Positions 1 to 8,110 of a stretch of 64,000 nt of DNA are shown piece by piece; the first letter of the stretch is position 1, and every line of letters begins with the position of its first letter. The position numbers and the translations under genes are program-made. The DNA is taken from the NCBI GenBank assembly GCA_028281005.1, contig JANQKS010000079.1, forward strand, positions 1 to 64,000, in the 5' to 3' direction. This DNA comes from Pseudomonadales bacterium. GTDB taxonomy: Bacteria; Pseudomonadota; Gammaproteobacteria; Pseudomonadales; Azotimanducaceae. Under the pieces are notes generated by a model. It did not search any database. It worked only from the letters and a program-made list of their open reading frames with translations, and was not told the DNA's origin.

Positions 1-22
1 GCTAGGAGTCTGCGCGGTAGAA
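1..22 (+). repeat. Left terminal inverted repeat of the IS
   Basis: 22 bp that are the exact reverse complement of 1480-1501. It is the transposase recognition end, and no mismatch was found over the 22 bp. Confidence 0.9.
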
Positions 23-72
23 ACGAAAGTTTGAGATAATAAGGGTCCGCCAACGAACAGCGCCATTGTAAA

Positions 73-1395
73 ATGCCCACCCGCTATCGCCCGTATCAAC
101 CAGACCAGGATCTGCTGCTGCCGCAACGCTTACAAGACTGGTTAGCCCCCGATCATCTGGCCTACTTCATCAGCGATGTCGTAGACGAATTGGATTTATC
201 CGCTTTTCATCGACGTTATGAAGGAGATGGTCGGCGCAAGTCCCCATTTGATCCACAGATGATGGTCAAAGTGTTGATCTACGCGTATGCCACAGGCGTG
301 TTCTCCTCGCGTAGGATTGCCCGAAAATTAGAAGAGGATGTGGCGTTTCGAGTGCTTGCAGCAGGCAACTTCCCCAAACACCGAACGCTGTGTGATTTTC
401 GCCAACAACACCTTGAGGACTTCAAGTCGCTGTTTGTGCAGGTGGTGCAGATTGCCGAGCGTGTGGGTCTGGTACAACTGGGTACGCTGGCGATCGATGG
501 CACTAAGGTGCGGGCCAATGCCAGTAAACACAAAGCCATGTCCTACGCAATGCTCAAGCAGAATGAAGCGCGTTTAGGTCAAGAGATCGATGATCTGTGC
601 ACTCGTGCGGGAGAGGTCGATCGGCAAGAAGAGACTGTCCTGGCGTCTGATGATGAGGTGCCGGATGAGTTGGCCCACCGCCAACAGAGACTGGCTCGGA
701 TACGTGAAGCGAAAGCCCGATTGGAGCAAATCCAAGCTGACAAAGATCGAGCGCGGGGTCGCAGCGACGATGATGATCGTCGTCCCCGTGGAGGCGGTCG
801 AGGCAGTCGTTATGCGCGAGATTTTGGGGTGCCGGCTGATAAAGATCAGTACAACTTTACGGACCCTGAAAGCCGGATCATGCCGACCACACATGGCTGG
901 CAGCAATGTTATAACGGGCAATTGGCAGTGGACGCCGAATTCCAGATCATAGTGGCGAATCGATTGATGGCGAACAGCAACGATGGTGGTGAGTTGTTGC
1001 ATGTGCTGGATGAAGTGGAGGAGATACTGGGACAAGAGCCACAGACGGTACTTGCGGACGCCGGTTACCGTAAGGAGTCAGACTTTTTGGCGTTAGAACG
1101 ACGCGGTGTTGACGGGTATGTGTCGCTCGGCAAAGAAGGTGGGTCGGATGAGATTCGGGACCCTGAGTCGAATCCGGCGAGTGTACGGATGCGTAGTAAG
1201 CTTCAAGCGCCTGATGGTCAGGCGCACTATCGTTATCGCAAAAACATAGTCGAAGCCCCGAATGGGTGGATAAAACACGTGTTGGGCTTCAAACAATTCA
1301 GTGTCCGGGGTCTGAAAGCGGCACAAGGCGAATGGAATCTGGTGACGATGGCATTGAATCTGCGACGAATGAGTCGACTGGTGCAATGGGCCTAA
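73..1395 (+). CDS. IS1182 family transposase (DDE)
   Basis: A 440-residue transposase that would cut and rejoin the element's ends. The N-terminal 130 residues form the DUF772-type domain usual in this family (Y-R-P-Y-Q-P-D-Q near the start, then a helical DNA-binding region). The DDE catalytic residues can be placed at D142 (AIDGTKVRANAS), D329 (VLADAGYRK) and E394 (NIVEAPNGW). A basic, acidic-flanked linker lies at residues 215-250 (RGRSDDDDRRPRGGGRG). Length is normal for the family and no frameshift is seen, so it is probably active. ATG at 73 is the first in-frame start after the inverted repeat. Confidence 0.92.
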   Translation: MPTRYRPYQPDQDLLLPQRLQDWLAPDHLAYFISDVVDELDLSAFHRRYEGDGRRKSPFDPQMMVKVLIYAYATGVFSSRRIARKLEEDVAFRVLAAGNFPKHRTLCDFRQQHLEDFKSLFVQVVQIAERVGLVQLGTLAIDGTKVRANASKHKAMSYAMLKQNEARLGQEIDDLCTRAGEVDRQEETVLASDDEVPDELAHRQQRLARIREAKARLEQIQADKDRARGRSDDDDRRPRGGGRGSRYARDFGVPADKDQYNFTDPESRIMPTTHGWQQCYNGQLAVDAEFQIIVANRLMANSNDGGELLHVLDEVEEILGQEPQTVLADAGYRKESDFLALERRGVDGYVSLGKEGGSDEIRDPESNPASVRMRSKLQAPDGQAHYRYRKNIVEAPNGWIKHVLGFKQFSVRGLKAAQGEWNLVTMALNLRRMSRLVQWA

Positions 1396-1479
1396 TGTCC
1401 ATTACTGAAACATGGCTTGATAAACCTCACAACTGATCGGCACAGGCCAGGCGCATTCGATGTGGCACAATCACCCAAG

Positions 1480-1501
1480 TTCTACCGCGCAGACTCCTAG
1501 C
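1480..1501 (-). repeat. Right terminal inverted repeat of the IS
   Basis: Exact reverse complement of 1-22. It lies 84 bp beyond the transposase stop and marks the right boundary of the element. Ordinary chromosomal sequence follows from 1502. Confidence 0.9.
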
Positions 1502-1572
1502 TCCCCTTAGTTTCGTGGATTAATTGCTGAGATCCTTGGCTTCGCGCCACCGCGCGCACATGCGCTGGTCTT

Positions 1573-1599
1573 TTGACCACCCGGTGATCCGGGTAAAAT
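1573..1599 (+). promoter_or_regulatory. Possible promoter with internal palindrome
   Basis: TTGACC (1573-1578) and TAAAAT (1594-1599) resemble -35 and -10 boxes with a short 15-bp spacer. The spacer holds a perfect 6-bp inverted repeat, ACCCGG-TGAT-CCGGGT (1579-1594), which could be an operator. It sits 38 bp upstream of the LTxxQ periplasmic protein. Assigned by eye only. Confidence 0.3.
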
Positions 1600-1636
1600 A
1601 TTCCGAAGTCCAGGCGAAGACGAAGGGAGAGTTATC

Positions 1637-1993
1637 GTGAAACGTTTGCTGTCAGTTGCCCTGTTATTGACCGCACCGGTGCTGTTTGCTGCTGAGCAAA
1701 AACCCGCCTATATGCAACCCGAGGTGCTCAAAGCCGCGTTACAGATCAACCTCACCGATACACAAAAGCCCCAGTTTCAGCAGGCACTGACCGATTTTGT
1801 GAATGGGCGGATGAAAGCAATCAACAAAATCATGCGTGGGCACAATCAGTCGAATATCGACCGCAAAATGAAAAGCCGGACCAACTCATTGCTCAAACAA
1901 ATGGACAAAGACATGGCGGGCTTCCTCACCGAGGAGCAAATGCCGGCTTATCAAAACTATCGTAAGACGCTGAAATCACATCTTCGCGGGTAA
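1637..1993 (+). CDS. Small periplasmic protein with two LTxxQ motifs (Spy/CpxP-like)
   Basis: 118 residues. An N-terminal signal peptide (MKRLLSVALLLTAPVLFAAE) predicts export to the periplasm. The mature part is helical and charged and carries LTDTQ at 39-43 and LTEEQ at 97-101. A pair of LTxxQ motifs is the hallmark of the Spy/CpxP envelope-stress chaperone family, which fits the size. Overall similarity cannot be tested here, so the family call is tentative. The start is GTG at 1637, chosen because AAGGGAGAG lies just upstream and the signal peptide begins there. It is a single-gene unit beside the IS. Confidence 0.6.
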   Translation: MKRLLSVALLLTAPVLFAAEQKPAYMQPEVLKAALQINLTDTQKPQFQQALTDFVNGRMKAINKIMRGHNQSNIDRKMKSRTNSLLKQMDKDMAGFLTEEQMPAYQNYRKTLKSHLRG

Positions 1994-2026
1994 CTGCAGG
2001 CGCTATCGGCACACCGAGGATTACAT

Positions 2027-2899
2027 ATGACCACTTTTGGATTATTGATATTTGCCACCGATTACGCGGTGAGCCCGGATGTGTTGGCCAGGGAAGCAGA
2101 GGCGTTTGGTTTTGAATCACTGTTTTTCCCAGAGCACACCCACATCCCAGCTTCACGCCAGACACCGTGGCCGGGCGGCGGGGATTTGCCTGAAGAGTAT
2201 TGGCATACCCACGACCCCTTTGTTGCGTTGACCATGGCGGCTTCCGTCACCAATGATCTCAAGGTTGGCACAGGCATCACGCTGGTGACCGAACGGGATC
2301 CGATACTCATGGCGAAACAGGCGGCCACCTTGGATTTCCTCTCCAATGGGCGTTTACTGTTAGGCATTGGTGCGGGTTGGAACGCGGAAGAAATGCAACA
2401 CCATGGTGTGGGCTACAACACCCGTTGGAAAGTACTGCGTGAACGTATCTTGGCTATGCGCGAAATCTGGACCCAGGAGGAAGCTGAGTTCCACGGTGAG
2501 TTTGTCGACTTTGACAAGCTCTGGTCTTACCCCAAACCGAAACAAGAAGGCGGACCACCCATTCTCATGGGCGCGTCTTCAAAATACATCTATAAACGTA
2601 TTGCCGAGTATTGCGACGGCTGGTTCCCCATATACCAGGATCAAGCGCGAGCGGCCGCCAGTGGTGCGGTCAACTACCGCGACAGCATGGTGAAGATCAA
2701 TGAAGCTTGGGCGGAAGTCGGCCGGGACGGTCAACCGGATTACTCCATATTTGGGGTAGGTCCGGATGCCAATGTGGTTGAGGGCTTGATTGAAGATGGC
2801 TTCAACCGTGTGATTTTTGGGCTACCGCCGGCAGATGCGGACACCGTGCTGCCCATGGTGGAGAGTTACGCGGCCATCGCCAGCAAGTTTAATCAGTAG
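2027..2899 (+). CDS. LLM-class (luciferase-like) flavin/F420-dependent oxidoreductase
   Basis: A 290-residue TIM-barrel oxidoreductase of the bacterial luciferase superfamily, predicted to use F420 or FMN. Typical features are GFESLFFPEHTHIP near residues 28-41, the V-G-T-G-I-T-L-V turn near 80-87, and GRLLLGIGAGWNAEEMQHHG near 107-126, which is diagnostic for the F420-type subgroup with its W-N-x-E-E/E-M signature. It ends with the usual G-x-x-R-x-I-F strand (GFNRVIFGLPP). The substrate is unknown. Start ATG follows CGAGGA at a good distance. The 3' end overlaps the convergent gene at 2889 by 11 bp. Confidence 0.85.
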   Translation: MTTFGLLIFATDYAVSPDVLAREAEAFGFESLFFPEHTHIPASRQTPWPGGGDLPEEYWHTHDPFVALTMAASVTNDLKVGTGITLVTERDPILMAKQAATLDFLSNGRLLLGIGAGWNAEEMQHHGVGYNTRWKVLRERILAMREIWTQEEAEFHGEFVDFDKLWSYPKPKQEGGPPILMGASSKYIYKRIAEYCDGWFPIYQDQARAAASGAVNYRDSMVKINEAWAEVGRDGQPDYSIFGVGPDANVVEGLIEDGFNRVIFGLPPADADTVLPMVESYAAIASKFNQ

Positions 2900-3491
2900 C
2901 CACTGCCGCAAACAGCGGGTGTTTGATGAGCTGCTCACCGCGTGGGCTCAACGTGTAACCCGTCTCTAGGCTGATGGTCAGACCCAGGGCTTTGAGCTTA
3001 CGGACATTGCGTTTAAACACCGCGAGCTCCATGCCACCACCTGCGCATACCTGTGGTGCCAACATCCGCGCCCCCACACCCGGATGAGCATTAATCAGAG
3101 TTAATGCCTGCCGGGTCCACGCGCCGTTTTTGTCCATGCGTTGCAGGCGCTTAACGATGTCGGCCAGTTCTCCGTCCGGCAAGGCGGTGCGGTCTACCTG
3201 CTTAACCGGCTGGTCGCCTAGATAGTGGAAGTCGACTTGGTAAATCTGCGTGTCGGGCACCACTTCTAAAAAGTCATACAGTGCCTGAAGATTACTGAAG
3301 CCCGCGCGTCGCAGTGCGGCACGGCTGACCTGCGCCGCGGCAAGCCGTTGGATTTTTTCCACTTCGATCGCGCCAAACGGGGGAATATTGTATTGCCCGC
3401 CGACCTTGGCTTGCGGTGCTTCCCAGGTGCGAAAACTGGTAGTGAGTTCTCCCCGTGCGATGGCTTCTTTGTAGGCTTTAGTGAATTGCAC
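2889..3491 (-). CDS. ASCH-domain-like protein of unknown function
   Basis: 200 residues. The N-terminus (QFTKAYKEAIARGELTTSFRTW) has the pattern of ASCH/PUA-type domains, which are RNA- or nucleotide-binding folds: a K-A-Y-K-E-x-I-x-x-G stretch followed by T-x-x-x-R-x-W. The C-terminal half (VFKRNVRKLKALGLTISLETGYTLSPRGEQLI) looks like a small winged-helix segment. No catalytic assignment is possible. It starts with GTG at 3491 and has no clear ribosome-binding site. It lies convergent to the LLM oxidoreductase and downstream of the acyl-CoA synthetase on the same strand, about 200 bp away. Confidence 0.5.
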   Translation of the reverse strand: MQFTKAYKEAIARGELTTSFRTWEAPQAKVGGQYNIPPFGAIEVEKIQRLAAAQVSRAALRRAGFSNLQALYDFLEVVPDTQIYQVDFHYLGDQPVKQVDRTALPDGELADIVKRLQRMDKNGAWTRQALTLINAHPGVGARMLAPQVCAGGGMELAVFKRNVRKLKALGLTISLETGYTLSPRGEQLIKHPLFAAVATD

Positions 3492-3591
3492 AGGTGTTCA
3501 GGTTCGGTTCAGTTGAAACCCTTAAAGTAGGCAGCGTGATGAGGGCTTTGGTGCGATCAAGCAGTTCGTTACCAAAGCGCGGTCCTCATCC

Positions 3592-3656
3592 GGTTCGCTA
3601 CAGCCGCTCGCTCCCTCACGGGAATCAGCTCCTCCCGTCCCCCGCTGTAGCGAACC
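3592..3656. repeat. Intergenic inverted repeat with nested stem
   Basis: 13-bp perfect arms, GGTTCGCTACAGC at 3592-3604 and its complement at 3644-3656, enclose a second stem ACGGGA/TCCCGT (3618-3623 and 3633-3638). On the plus strand it is followed by TCTTTTTT (3657-3664), as in a rho-independent terminator. No plus-strand gene reads into it, and on the minus strand, where the flanking genes lie, no T-run follows. Its role is therefore unclear. Confidence 0.6.
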
Positions 3657-3692
3657 TCTTTTTTCTCAACCTTTTCTCGTCCTTTTCTCAAG

Positions 3693-5501
3693 CTAGAAAC
3701 CAGCGCTACCCGCTTTTATTTGTGCCAGCATATCGGCGTCCAGACGTTGATATTCGGCGCTGCCGGGGGCCATTAAGTAGACCGGGTCTTCAAACGTTTC
3801 GATGTCATAGCCTTGCTCGCGCAAGTCACCTTTCACCATCTTGAAGGTGCCGGTGACATCAATTTCAGGCTGGATCCGAACAAACACCGGCACCGCGTAG
3901 GCCGGTAGTTCGTGGGCGAGATAAGCCGCCAGTTTGGTGAGATCCAGCGTTTCCACGCCGTCTGCCAAGGTGATGGCTGCCATACCGGCGCGGCCGTCGG
4001 CGCCGGGGATGGCGACACCGTAGACGTTACAGAACTTCACCTGCTCAAAGCCGTTGATGATCTCGCCGACCTCATTGGTTGATACGTTTTCGGACTTCCA
4101 TCGGAACGTGTCGCCGACCCGGTCAACAAACTGATAGTGGGGGTAACCCAGGTCAAAACCAACATCAACGGTCTTCATCAGATCGCCGGAGTTGAACCAG
4201 GCGTCGCCTTCTTCAAGGGCGTTGCGAATCACTTTTTTCTCTGACGCATCCGGGTCGGTATACCCCTCAAACACAGTATCCGGCGTAATTTTGCCGAGCA
4301 ACAAGCCCGGCGCGCCGTCTTCTACTTCGATACAGAAACCCAGTTCATTGCGCACAATCTCGTCGTTGTGCACGTCGTATTTCACCAGCGCCACTTCCGC
4401 GGATGTCATCCCTACGGTGAGGTCTTTGTTAAGCAGGTTGGCGAACGACACATTGCCTTCGGAAGCGCCGTAGAACTCAATAATGCGTTTCACGTTGAAA
4501 CGGTTTTTGAAATCCATCCAGACATCCGGGCGCATGCCGTTGCCGATCATCGCGCGTAACGGATTTTTGCGGTCATCACCTTTCGCTTCGGTGTTCACCA
4601 AATAGCGGCACAGCTCGCCGATATAAACAAAACAGGTGCAATTGTGTTCGCGCACCTCGTCAAGGAAATTACTGGCTGAAAACCGCCGGCGCACAAATAC
4701 GCTGGCGCCAGACGCCCAAGCGGCGCCCACACCGATCATCAACCCGGTGGCGTGGTACAGAGGCAGACAGATGTAGAGGCGGTCTTTTTCGTCACATTTG
4801 AGACCCGCTTTCGACACCATGTCTGACGCCATCAAAAACCGCCGGTTCGACATGACAGCGGCTTTCGGCAAACCGGTGGTGCCGGACGTGAAGATGTACA
4901 TGGCGGTCTCACCGATGGTGGTGTCACCGGTGCTTGCGGGGTTTTCCGTCGCCGCACTTGCGCTCTCTTCAGATAAGTTTTTCGCCCAGTTGATGCCCGT
5001 GCCGTCATCACCGTCGGGAATGACGTAGTAATCGCGGCCCTCGGCAATGCTGAGGTCCGCTTTGATCTCGTTGACCGCTTCTGCGACTTCGCTGCCGAAG
5101 ATGAACTTCTTCGATTCGGTCACTGTGACACAGTGATTCAACGACAGGCCGTGCAGATTGTTGTTGATCAGACTCGACACCGCACCCAACTTGTTAAGCG
5201 CGACAATCATGGCGAGAAACTCAATGCGGTTGTCCATCATCAAGCTGATGGTGTCGCCGCGCGTGACGCCTTCGCCGGTGAGATAGTTGGCATAGCGGTT
5301 CGCCAACTCGTTAAATTCTCTCCAAGTCACAGATTGGCCTTCAAACAGTATGGCGTTGTTGTCCGGTATGCGCGCCGCTTGTCCTTCGACCCGCGCGCTG
5401 AAGCTGTCGGTGACCTCCGGCGGCCGCGGCACCATGCCTTTCTTGAGTTTGAGTAATGTAGGCACCTGCATCAGTGTCGAAGCGACGTCAACAATTCCCA
5501 T
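3693..5501 (-). CDS. Long/very-long-chain acyl-CoA synthetase, FATP type
   Basis: 602 residues. It activates fatty or related carboxylic acids to acyl-CoA with ATP, probably at the inner membrane. The AMP-binding P-loop YIFTSGTTGLPKA is at residues 202-214. Downstream is the FATP/very-long-chain synthetase signature YQFVDRVGDTFRWKSENVST, with the R-W-K-x-E-N-V-S-T core that separates this subgroup from ordinary FadD. Length fits the family. ATG at 5501 is preceded by GAGG on the minus strand. It is divergent from the MBL hydrolase, across a 306-bp region with a large inverted repeat. The substrate range is not deducible. Confidence 0.9.
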   Translation of the reverse strand: MGIVDVASTLMQVPTLLKLKKGMVPRPPEVTDSFSARVEGQAARIPDNNAILFEGQSVTWREFNELANRYANYLTGEGVTRGDTISLMMDNRIEFLAMIVALNKLGAVSSLINNNLHGLSLNHCVTVTESKKFIFGSEVAEAVNEIKADLSIAEGRDYYVIPDGDDGTGINWAKNLSEESASAATENPASTGDTTIGETAMYIFTSGTTGLPKAAVMSNRRFLMASDMVSKAGLKCDEKDRLYICLPLYHATGLMIGVGAAWASGASVFVRRRFSASNFLDEVREHNCTCFVYIGELCRYLVNTEAKGDDRKNPLRAMIGNGMRPDVWMDFKNRFNVKRIIEFYGASEGNVSFANLLNKDLTVGMTSAEVALVKYDVHNDEIVRNELGFCIEVEDGAPGLLLGKITPDTVFEGYTDPDASEKKVIRNALEEGDAWFNSGDLMKTVDVGFDLGYPHYQFVDRVGDTFRWKSENVSTNEVGEIINGFEQVKFCNVYGVAIPGADGRAGMAAITLADGVETLDLTKLAAYLAHELPAYAVPVFVRIQPEIDVTGTFKMVKGDLREQGYDIETFEDPVYLMAPGSAEYQRLDADMLAQIKAGSAGF

Positions 5502-5585
5502 GGATGGCCTCGGTTATTTCAGAATCGGTGGACTTTACTAGAGACAAAATGCGGGCGCCAGAAGCTCGAGCCTTGGGACACATTA

Positions 5586-5699
5586 GGAGGTGGGCAGGGG
5601 GGTGCTGTTTTCGGAGGCTCTGCGCCATGGACGGCGCAGCGCCAGCGTCCATGGATGGACTTGCAGCGGTCCGAAAACAGCACCCCCCTGCCCGCCTCC
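5586..5699. repeat. 30-bp inverted repeat with 54-bp structured loop
   Basis: Arms 5586-5615 and 5670-5699 are complementary over 30 bp with one mismatch (T at 5591). The loop holds two further stems: CCATGGACG (5626-5634) with CGTCCATGG (5646-5654), and TGCGCC (5621-5626) with GGCGCA (5633-5638). These share bases, so alternative folds are possible. It fills most of the divergent region between the acyl-CoA synthetase (minus) and the MBL hydrolase (plus). It could be a bidirectional regulatory structure or a miniature repeat element. It has no coding potential of note. Confidence 0.75.
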
Positions 5700-5807
5700 G
5701 AGTTCGTGGAAATTGAGTGTCAGACGCGTTTCGATCTGGCGCCCAAATATCGAGTCTAGTAAGGTCAGTTGCTCAATAACCGAGGCACATCTACAGGGGA
5801 GAGCGGC

Positions 5808-6665
5808 ATGAACCAGTGGCACATCGGAAACGTCAAAGTCACGCGCGTCGTGGAAATGGAAGTGGCAGGGGGCACCAAGTTCATTTTGCCCGACGCTACC
5901 CGTGACGCCTGTCTAGACTATGACTGGATGCAACCTCATTTCATGGACGATGCGGGCAACTTGATCATGAGCATCCACGCCCTGGTGGTGGACACCGGTG
6001 AACAACGCATCGTGGTGGACACCTGTATCGGTAATGACAAACAACGCAACATCCCCGCTTGGAGCAACCTACAAACCCGGTTCTTGGAAGATTTGGCCGC
6101 CGCCGGGTACCCGCGTGAATCCATCGATATGGTCATGTGTACCCACCTGCATGTGGATCATGTCGGCTGGAACACCATGTTGGTGGACGACACATGGGTG
6201 CCCACCTTTCCCAATGCGCGCTATTTAATCGCGGAAAAAGAATGGACCTATTGGGATGCCCAGGAAGAAGATCAGGACTATGGGCCCGTGCTGCAGGACT
6301 CCGTGCGTCCGGTGGTTGAAGCTGGCTTGGTGGACTTTGTTGGCGAAACCCATGAGCTGTGCCCTGGCGTACAGCTTGAGCCTACGCCTGGGCACACACC
6401 CGGGCATGTCAGCGTGCACATCACCTCTAACGGCGCCGAAGCCCTCATCACCGGAGATTGTATTCATCACCCAGTGCAAATGACGCGTACGGACTGGTGC
6501 AGCTCTGCGGATTTTGATCAAAGCCAAGGGCAGATGACCCGCGAAGGATTACTCGAACGGTACGTGGATCAGGACATCTTGATCATTGGCACCCACTTTG
6601 CGACACCCACTGCCGGACATGTGAAGCATAGGCAAGGAGGCGGTTACTGGTTGGATGTGGGGTGA
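5808..6665 (+). CDS. MBL-fold metallo-hydrolase (AHL-lactonase-like group)
   Basis: 285 residues of the metallo-beta-lactamase superfamily. The di-zinc motif H-x-H-x-D-H is at 113-118 (THLHVDHVG). Later ligands are PTPGHTPGHVS, the ITGDCIHHP Asp, and the final His in IIGTHFATPTAGH. The domain pattern matches the family that includes AHL lactonases and other hydrolases, and the substrate cannot be told. I chose ATG at 5808 because AGGGGAGA is 5 bp upstream. An in-frame TTG at 5769 would add 13 residues with no homology-like content. A strong terminator follows at 6687. Confidence 0.85.
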   Translation: MNQWHIGNVKVTRVVEMEVAGGTKFILPDATRDACLDYDWMQPHFMDDAGNLIMSIHALVVDTGEQRIVVDTCIGNDKQRNIPAWSNLQTRFLEDLAAAGYPRESIDMVMCTHLHVDHVGWNTMLVDDTWVPTFPNARYLIAEKEWTYWDAQEEDQDYGPVLQDSVRPVVEAGLVDFVGETHELCPGVQLEPTPGHTPGHVSVHITSNGAEALITGDCIHHPVQMTRTDWCSSADFDQSQGQMTREGLLERYVDQDILIIGTHFATPTAGHVKHRQGGGYWLDVG

Positions 6666-6686
6666 AACTCGGCTGCTTTGACGCAC

Positions 6687-6716
6687 GAAAAAGGCCACCC
6701 GAAGGTGGCCTTTTTC
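6687..6716 (+). terminator. Rho-independent terminator
   Basis: A perfect 13-bp stem (6687-6699 with 6704-6716), GC-rich core AGGCCACC/GGTGGCCT, CGAA tetraloop and T-run. It starts 21 bp after the MBL hydrolase stop. The A-run on the other side makes it work in both directions, so it may also terminate the CoA-transferase operon arriving from the right. Confidence 0.9.
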
Positions 6717-6732
6717 AGCTCCAGATTCGGAG

Positions 6733-6776
6733 CTCTCCCCTCTCTCATTCTCTTTTTTTCTCTCTCTCTCTCTCTC
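6733..6776 (+). repeat. Pyrimidine tract with (CT)n microsatellite
   Basis: Nearly pure pyrimidine on the plus strand from 6733 to 6776 (one A at 6747), ending in an uninterrupted CT dinucleotide run from 6760 to 6776. It lies between the terminator and the 3' end of the CoA-transferase gene, in a gap with no gene. Such a run is unusual in a bacterial chromosome and prone to slippage. Confidence 0.8.
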
Positions 6777-6867
6777 ACGAGATACGTTACAAAACGTTTC
6801 AGAAATTTAACGAAGCTGAAGCAGGACGTCAAATTGTTAAAGCGTTGGACAATCTGGGATTTTCCCT

Positions 6868-8085
6868 CTAACTGCTGATGACGCCTTGTTCTTTGTAGGC
6901 TTCTATCTCCTCCGCGCTGTAGCCAAGACTTTGTAGGATTTCCACATTCTGTTGCCCGAGCGCCGGCGCGGGATGACGTATGGTGGTTGGCGTGCGGGAG
7001 AACTTCGCTGCCGGACCCACCAAGGGGACGGTGCGGCCATCGGATACTTTTGTGTCGATCAACATATCGCGGGCTTGGACGTGTGGCTCGTGCTTTAACT
7101 CACTGGGTTTGTTGATGCGTGTAGCGGGCAAACCTAATTCGGCAAAACGGTCCACTACTTGTTGCACACTGCGCGCCGCGCAGTACTCCGCCAACAGACC
7201 GTCAACCAGTTCGCGCTGTTCGATACGTTGCGGTGAGGTGAGGCCCGCCAGATCTTCTCGCTGCAACTCTGTGGCGAGTATTTGCCAATGGCTATCCAGA
7301 AGCACCCCGGCGTAGACATTGCCGTCGGTGCAGTGATACGCATTGACCGGTGCTGCCAAGGTAAATTGGTTACCAAGACGCGGCAGTTCGATCCCCAATG
7401 CGCCCACGGTAGCGAGACCGTCACTTTGAAACAGCATGGCATCGGTTAAGGCGACGTCGACATGTTGGCCTTCGCCGGTCTGGTCCCGATGCCGCAGGGC
7501 GGCCATTGCGCCCAGAGCGCCGTGTAGGCCGGCCATATCATCACCCAGAAAGGTGGGTGCCTTTAACGGTCCTCCGTCGGGTTCGCCGTTCATCGACGTC
7601 CAGCCGGAGAAGTTTTGCGCCATAGGGTCGTAGCCAACACGTGGCGACAGCGGACCGAACTGGCCATAACCGCTGACGCTGACATAGACGATATCGGGTT
7701 TTACGGCCTTTAGATGGCTGTAGCCCAGCCCCCAGTCGTGGAGTGTGCCGGGTCGAAAGTTTTCAACAAAGATGTCGGCTTGGGCGATGAGTTTCAGCAG
7801 GATGGCTTTGCCTTCATCTTTGTGTAGCTCCAGGGAAAGGGATTCTTTGTTGCGGTTGACCGTCTCGTTGGCCACGGTTAACGCGCTGTCGGGCACAAAG
7901 GGCGGCAACATGCGCGCCACTTCACCGGCAGGATGTTCAACTTTGATGACGCGTGCGCCAAAGTCAGCCAGCACACAAGCCGCCATAGGCCCTGCCCAGG
8001 TGGTAGTGGCTTCCACCACCGTCACGCCCGCAAGCGGCCCGCTGAGATCGCTGCGAGCGTCCGCGTAGAAATTATCTTTTTGCAT
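6868..8085 (-). CDS. Family III CoA-transferase (CaiB/BaiF)
   Basis: 405 residues. It moves CoA between carboxylic acids through a covalent aspartyl intermediate. The N-terminus is the usual L-x-G-V-x-V-V-E-x-T-x-x-x-A-G-P (LAGVTVVEATTTWAGP), followed by FGARVIKVEHPAG. The stretch FLGDDMAGLHGALGAMAAL contains the conserved catalytic-type Asp. ATG at 8085 was chosen because GGGGAGGA is 4 bp upstream; the 15-residue upstream extension lacks a binding site. It is the last gene of a MATE-acyltransferase-CoA-transferase run, 25 bp after the acyltransferase. The acid handled is unknown. Confidence 0.88.
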   Translation of the reverse strand: MQKDNFYADARSDLSGPLAGVTVVEATTTWAGPMAACVLADFGARVIKVEHPAGEVARMLPPFVPDSALTVANETVNRNKESLSLELHKDEGKAILLKLIAQADIFVENFRPGTLHDWGLGYSHLKAVKPDIVYVSVSGYGQFGPLSPRVGYDPMAQNFSGWTSMNGEPDGGPLKAPTFLGDDMAGLHGALGAMAALRHRDQTGEGQHVDVALTDAMLFQSDGLATVGALGIELPRLGNQFTLAAPVNAYHCTDGNVYAGVLLDSHWQILATELQREDLAGLTSPQRIEQRELVDGLLAEYCAARSVQQVVDRFAELGLPATRINKPSELKHEPHVQARDMLIDTKVSDGRTVPLVGPAAKFSRTPTTIRHPAPALGQQNVEILQSLGYSAEEIEAYKEQGVISS

Positions 8086-8110
8086 GTTTCCTCCCCAATA
8101 TGTTGGCCGG

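Larger units (their letters stand above)
1..1501 (+). mobile_element. IS1182-type insertion sequence, complete
   Basis: A full-length element of about 1.5 kb with one transposase gene. Its ends are perfect 22-bp inverted repeats at 1-22 and 1480-1501, beginning GCTAGGAGTC and ending GACTCCTAGC. The left end is exactly base 1 of the window, so the left flank and any target duplication cannot be seen. A window that starts exactly at an IS end fits a contig broken at a repeated element, which is an inference. The IS1182 assignment rests on the transposase type and total size. Confidence 0.85.

Noticed and set aside
574-1035. Long minus-strand ORF inside the transposase
   Set aside because: It is a shadow of the DDE transposase with no recognisable domain; the plus strand has the catalytic residues.
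3592-3664. Terminator of the acyl-CoA synthetase gene
   Set aside because: The T-run is on the opposite strand from that gene, so it is listed as an inverted repeat only.
5769-5807. TTG start for the MBL hydrolase
   Set aside because: AGGGGAGA is placed for ATG 5808, and the extra residues have no family match.
6733-6871. Small plus-strand coding gene across the CT tract
   Set aside because: The ORF translates to low-complexity S-L-S-L repeats and has no ribosome-binding site.
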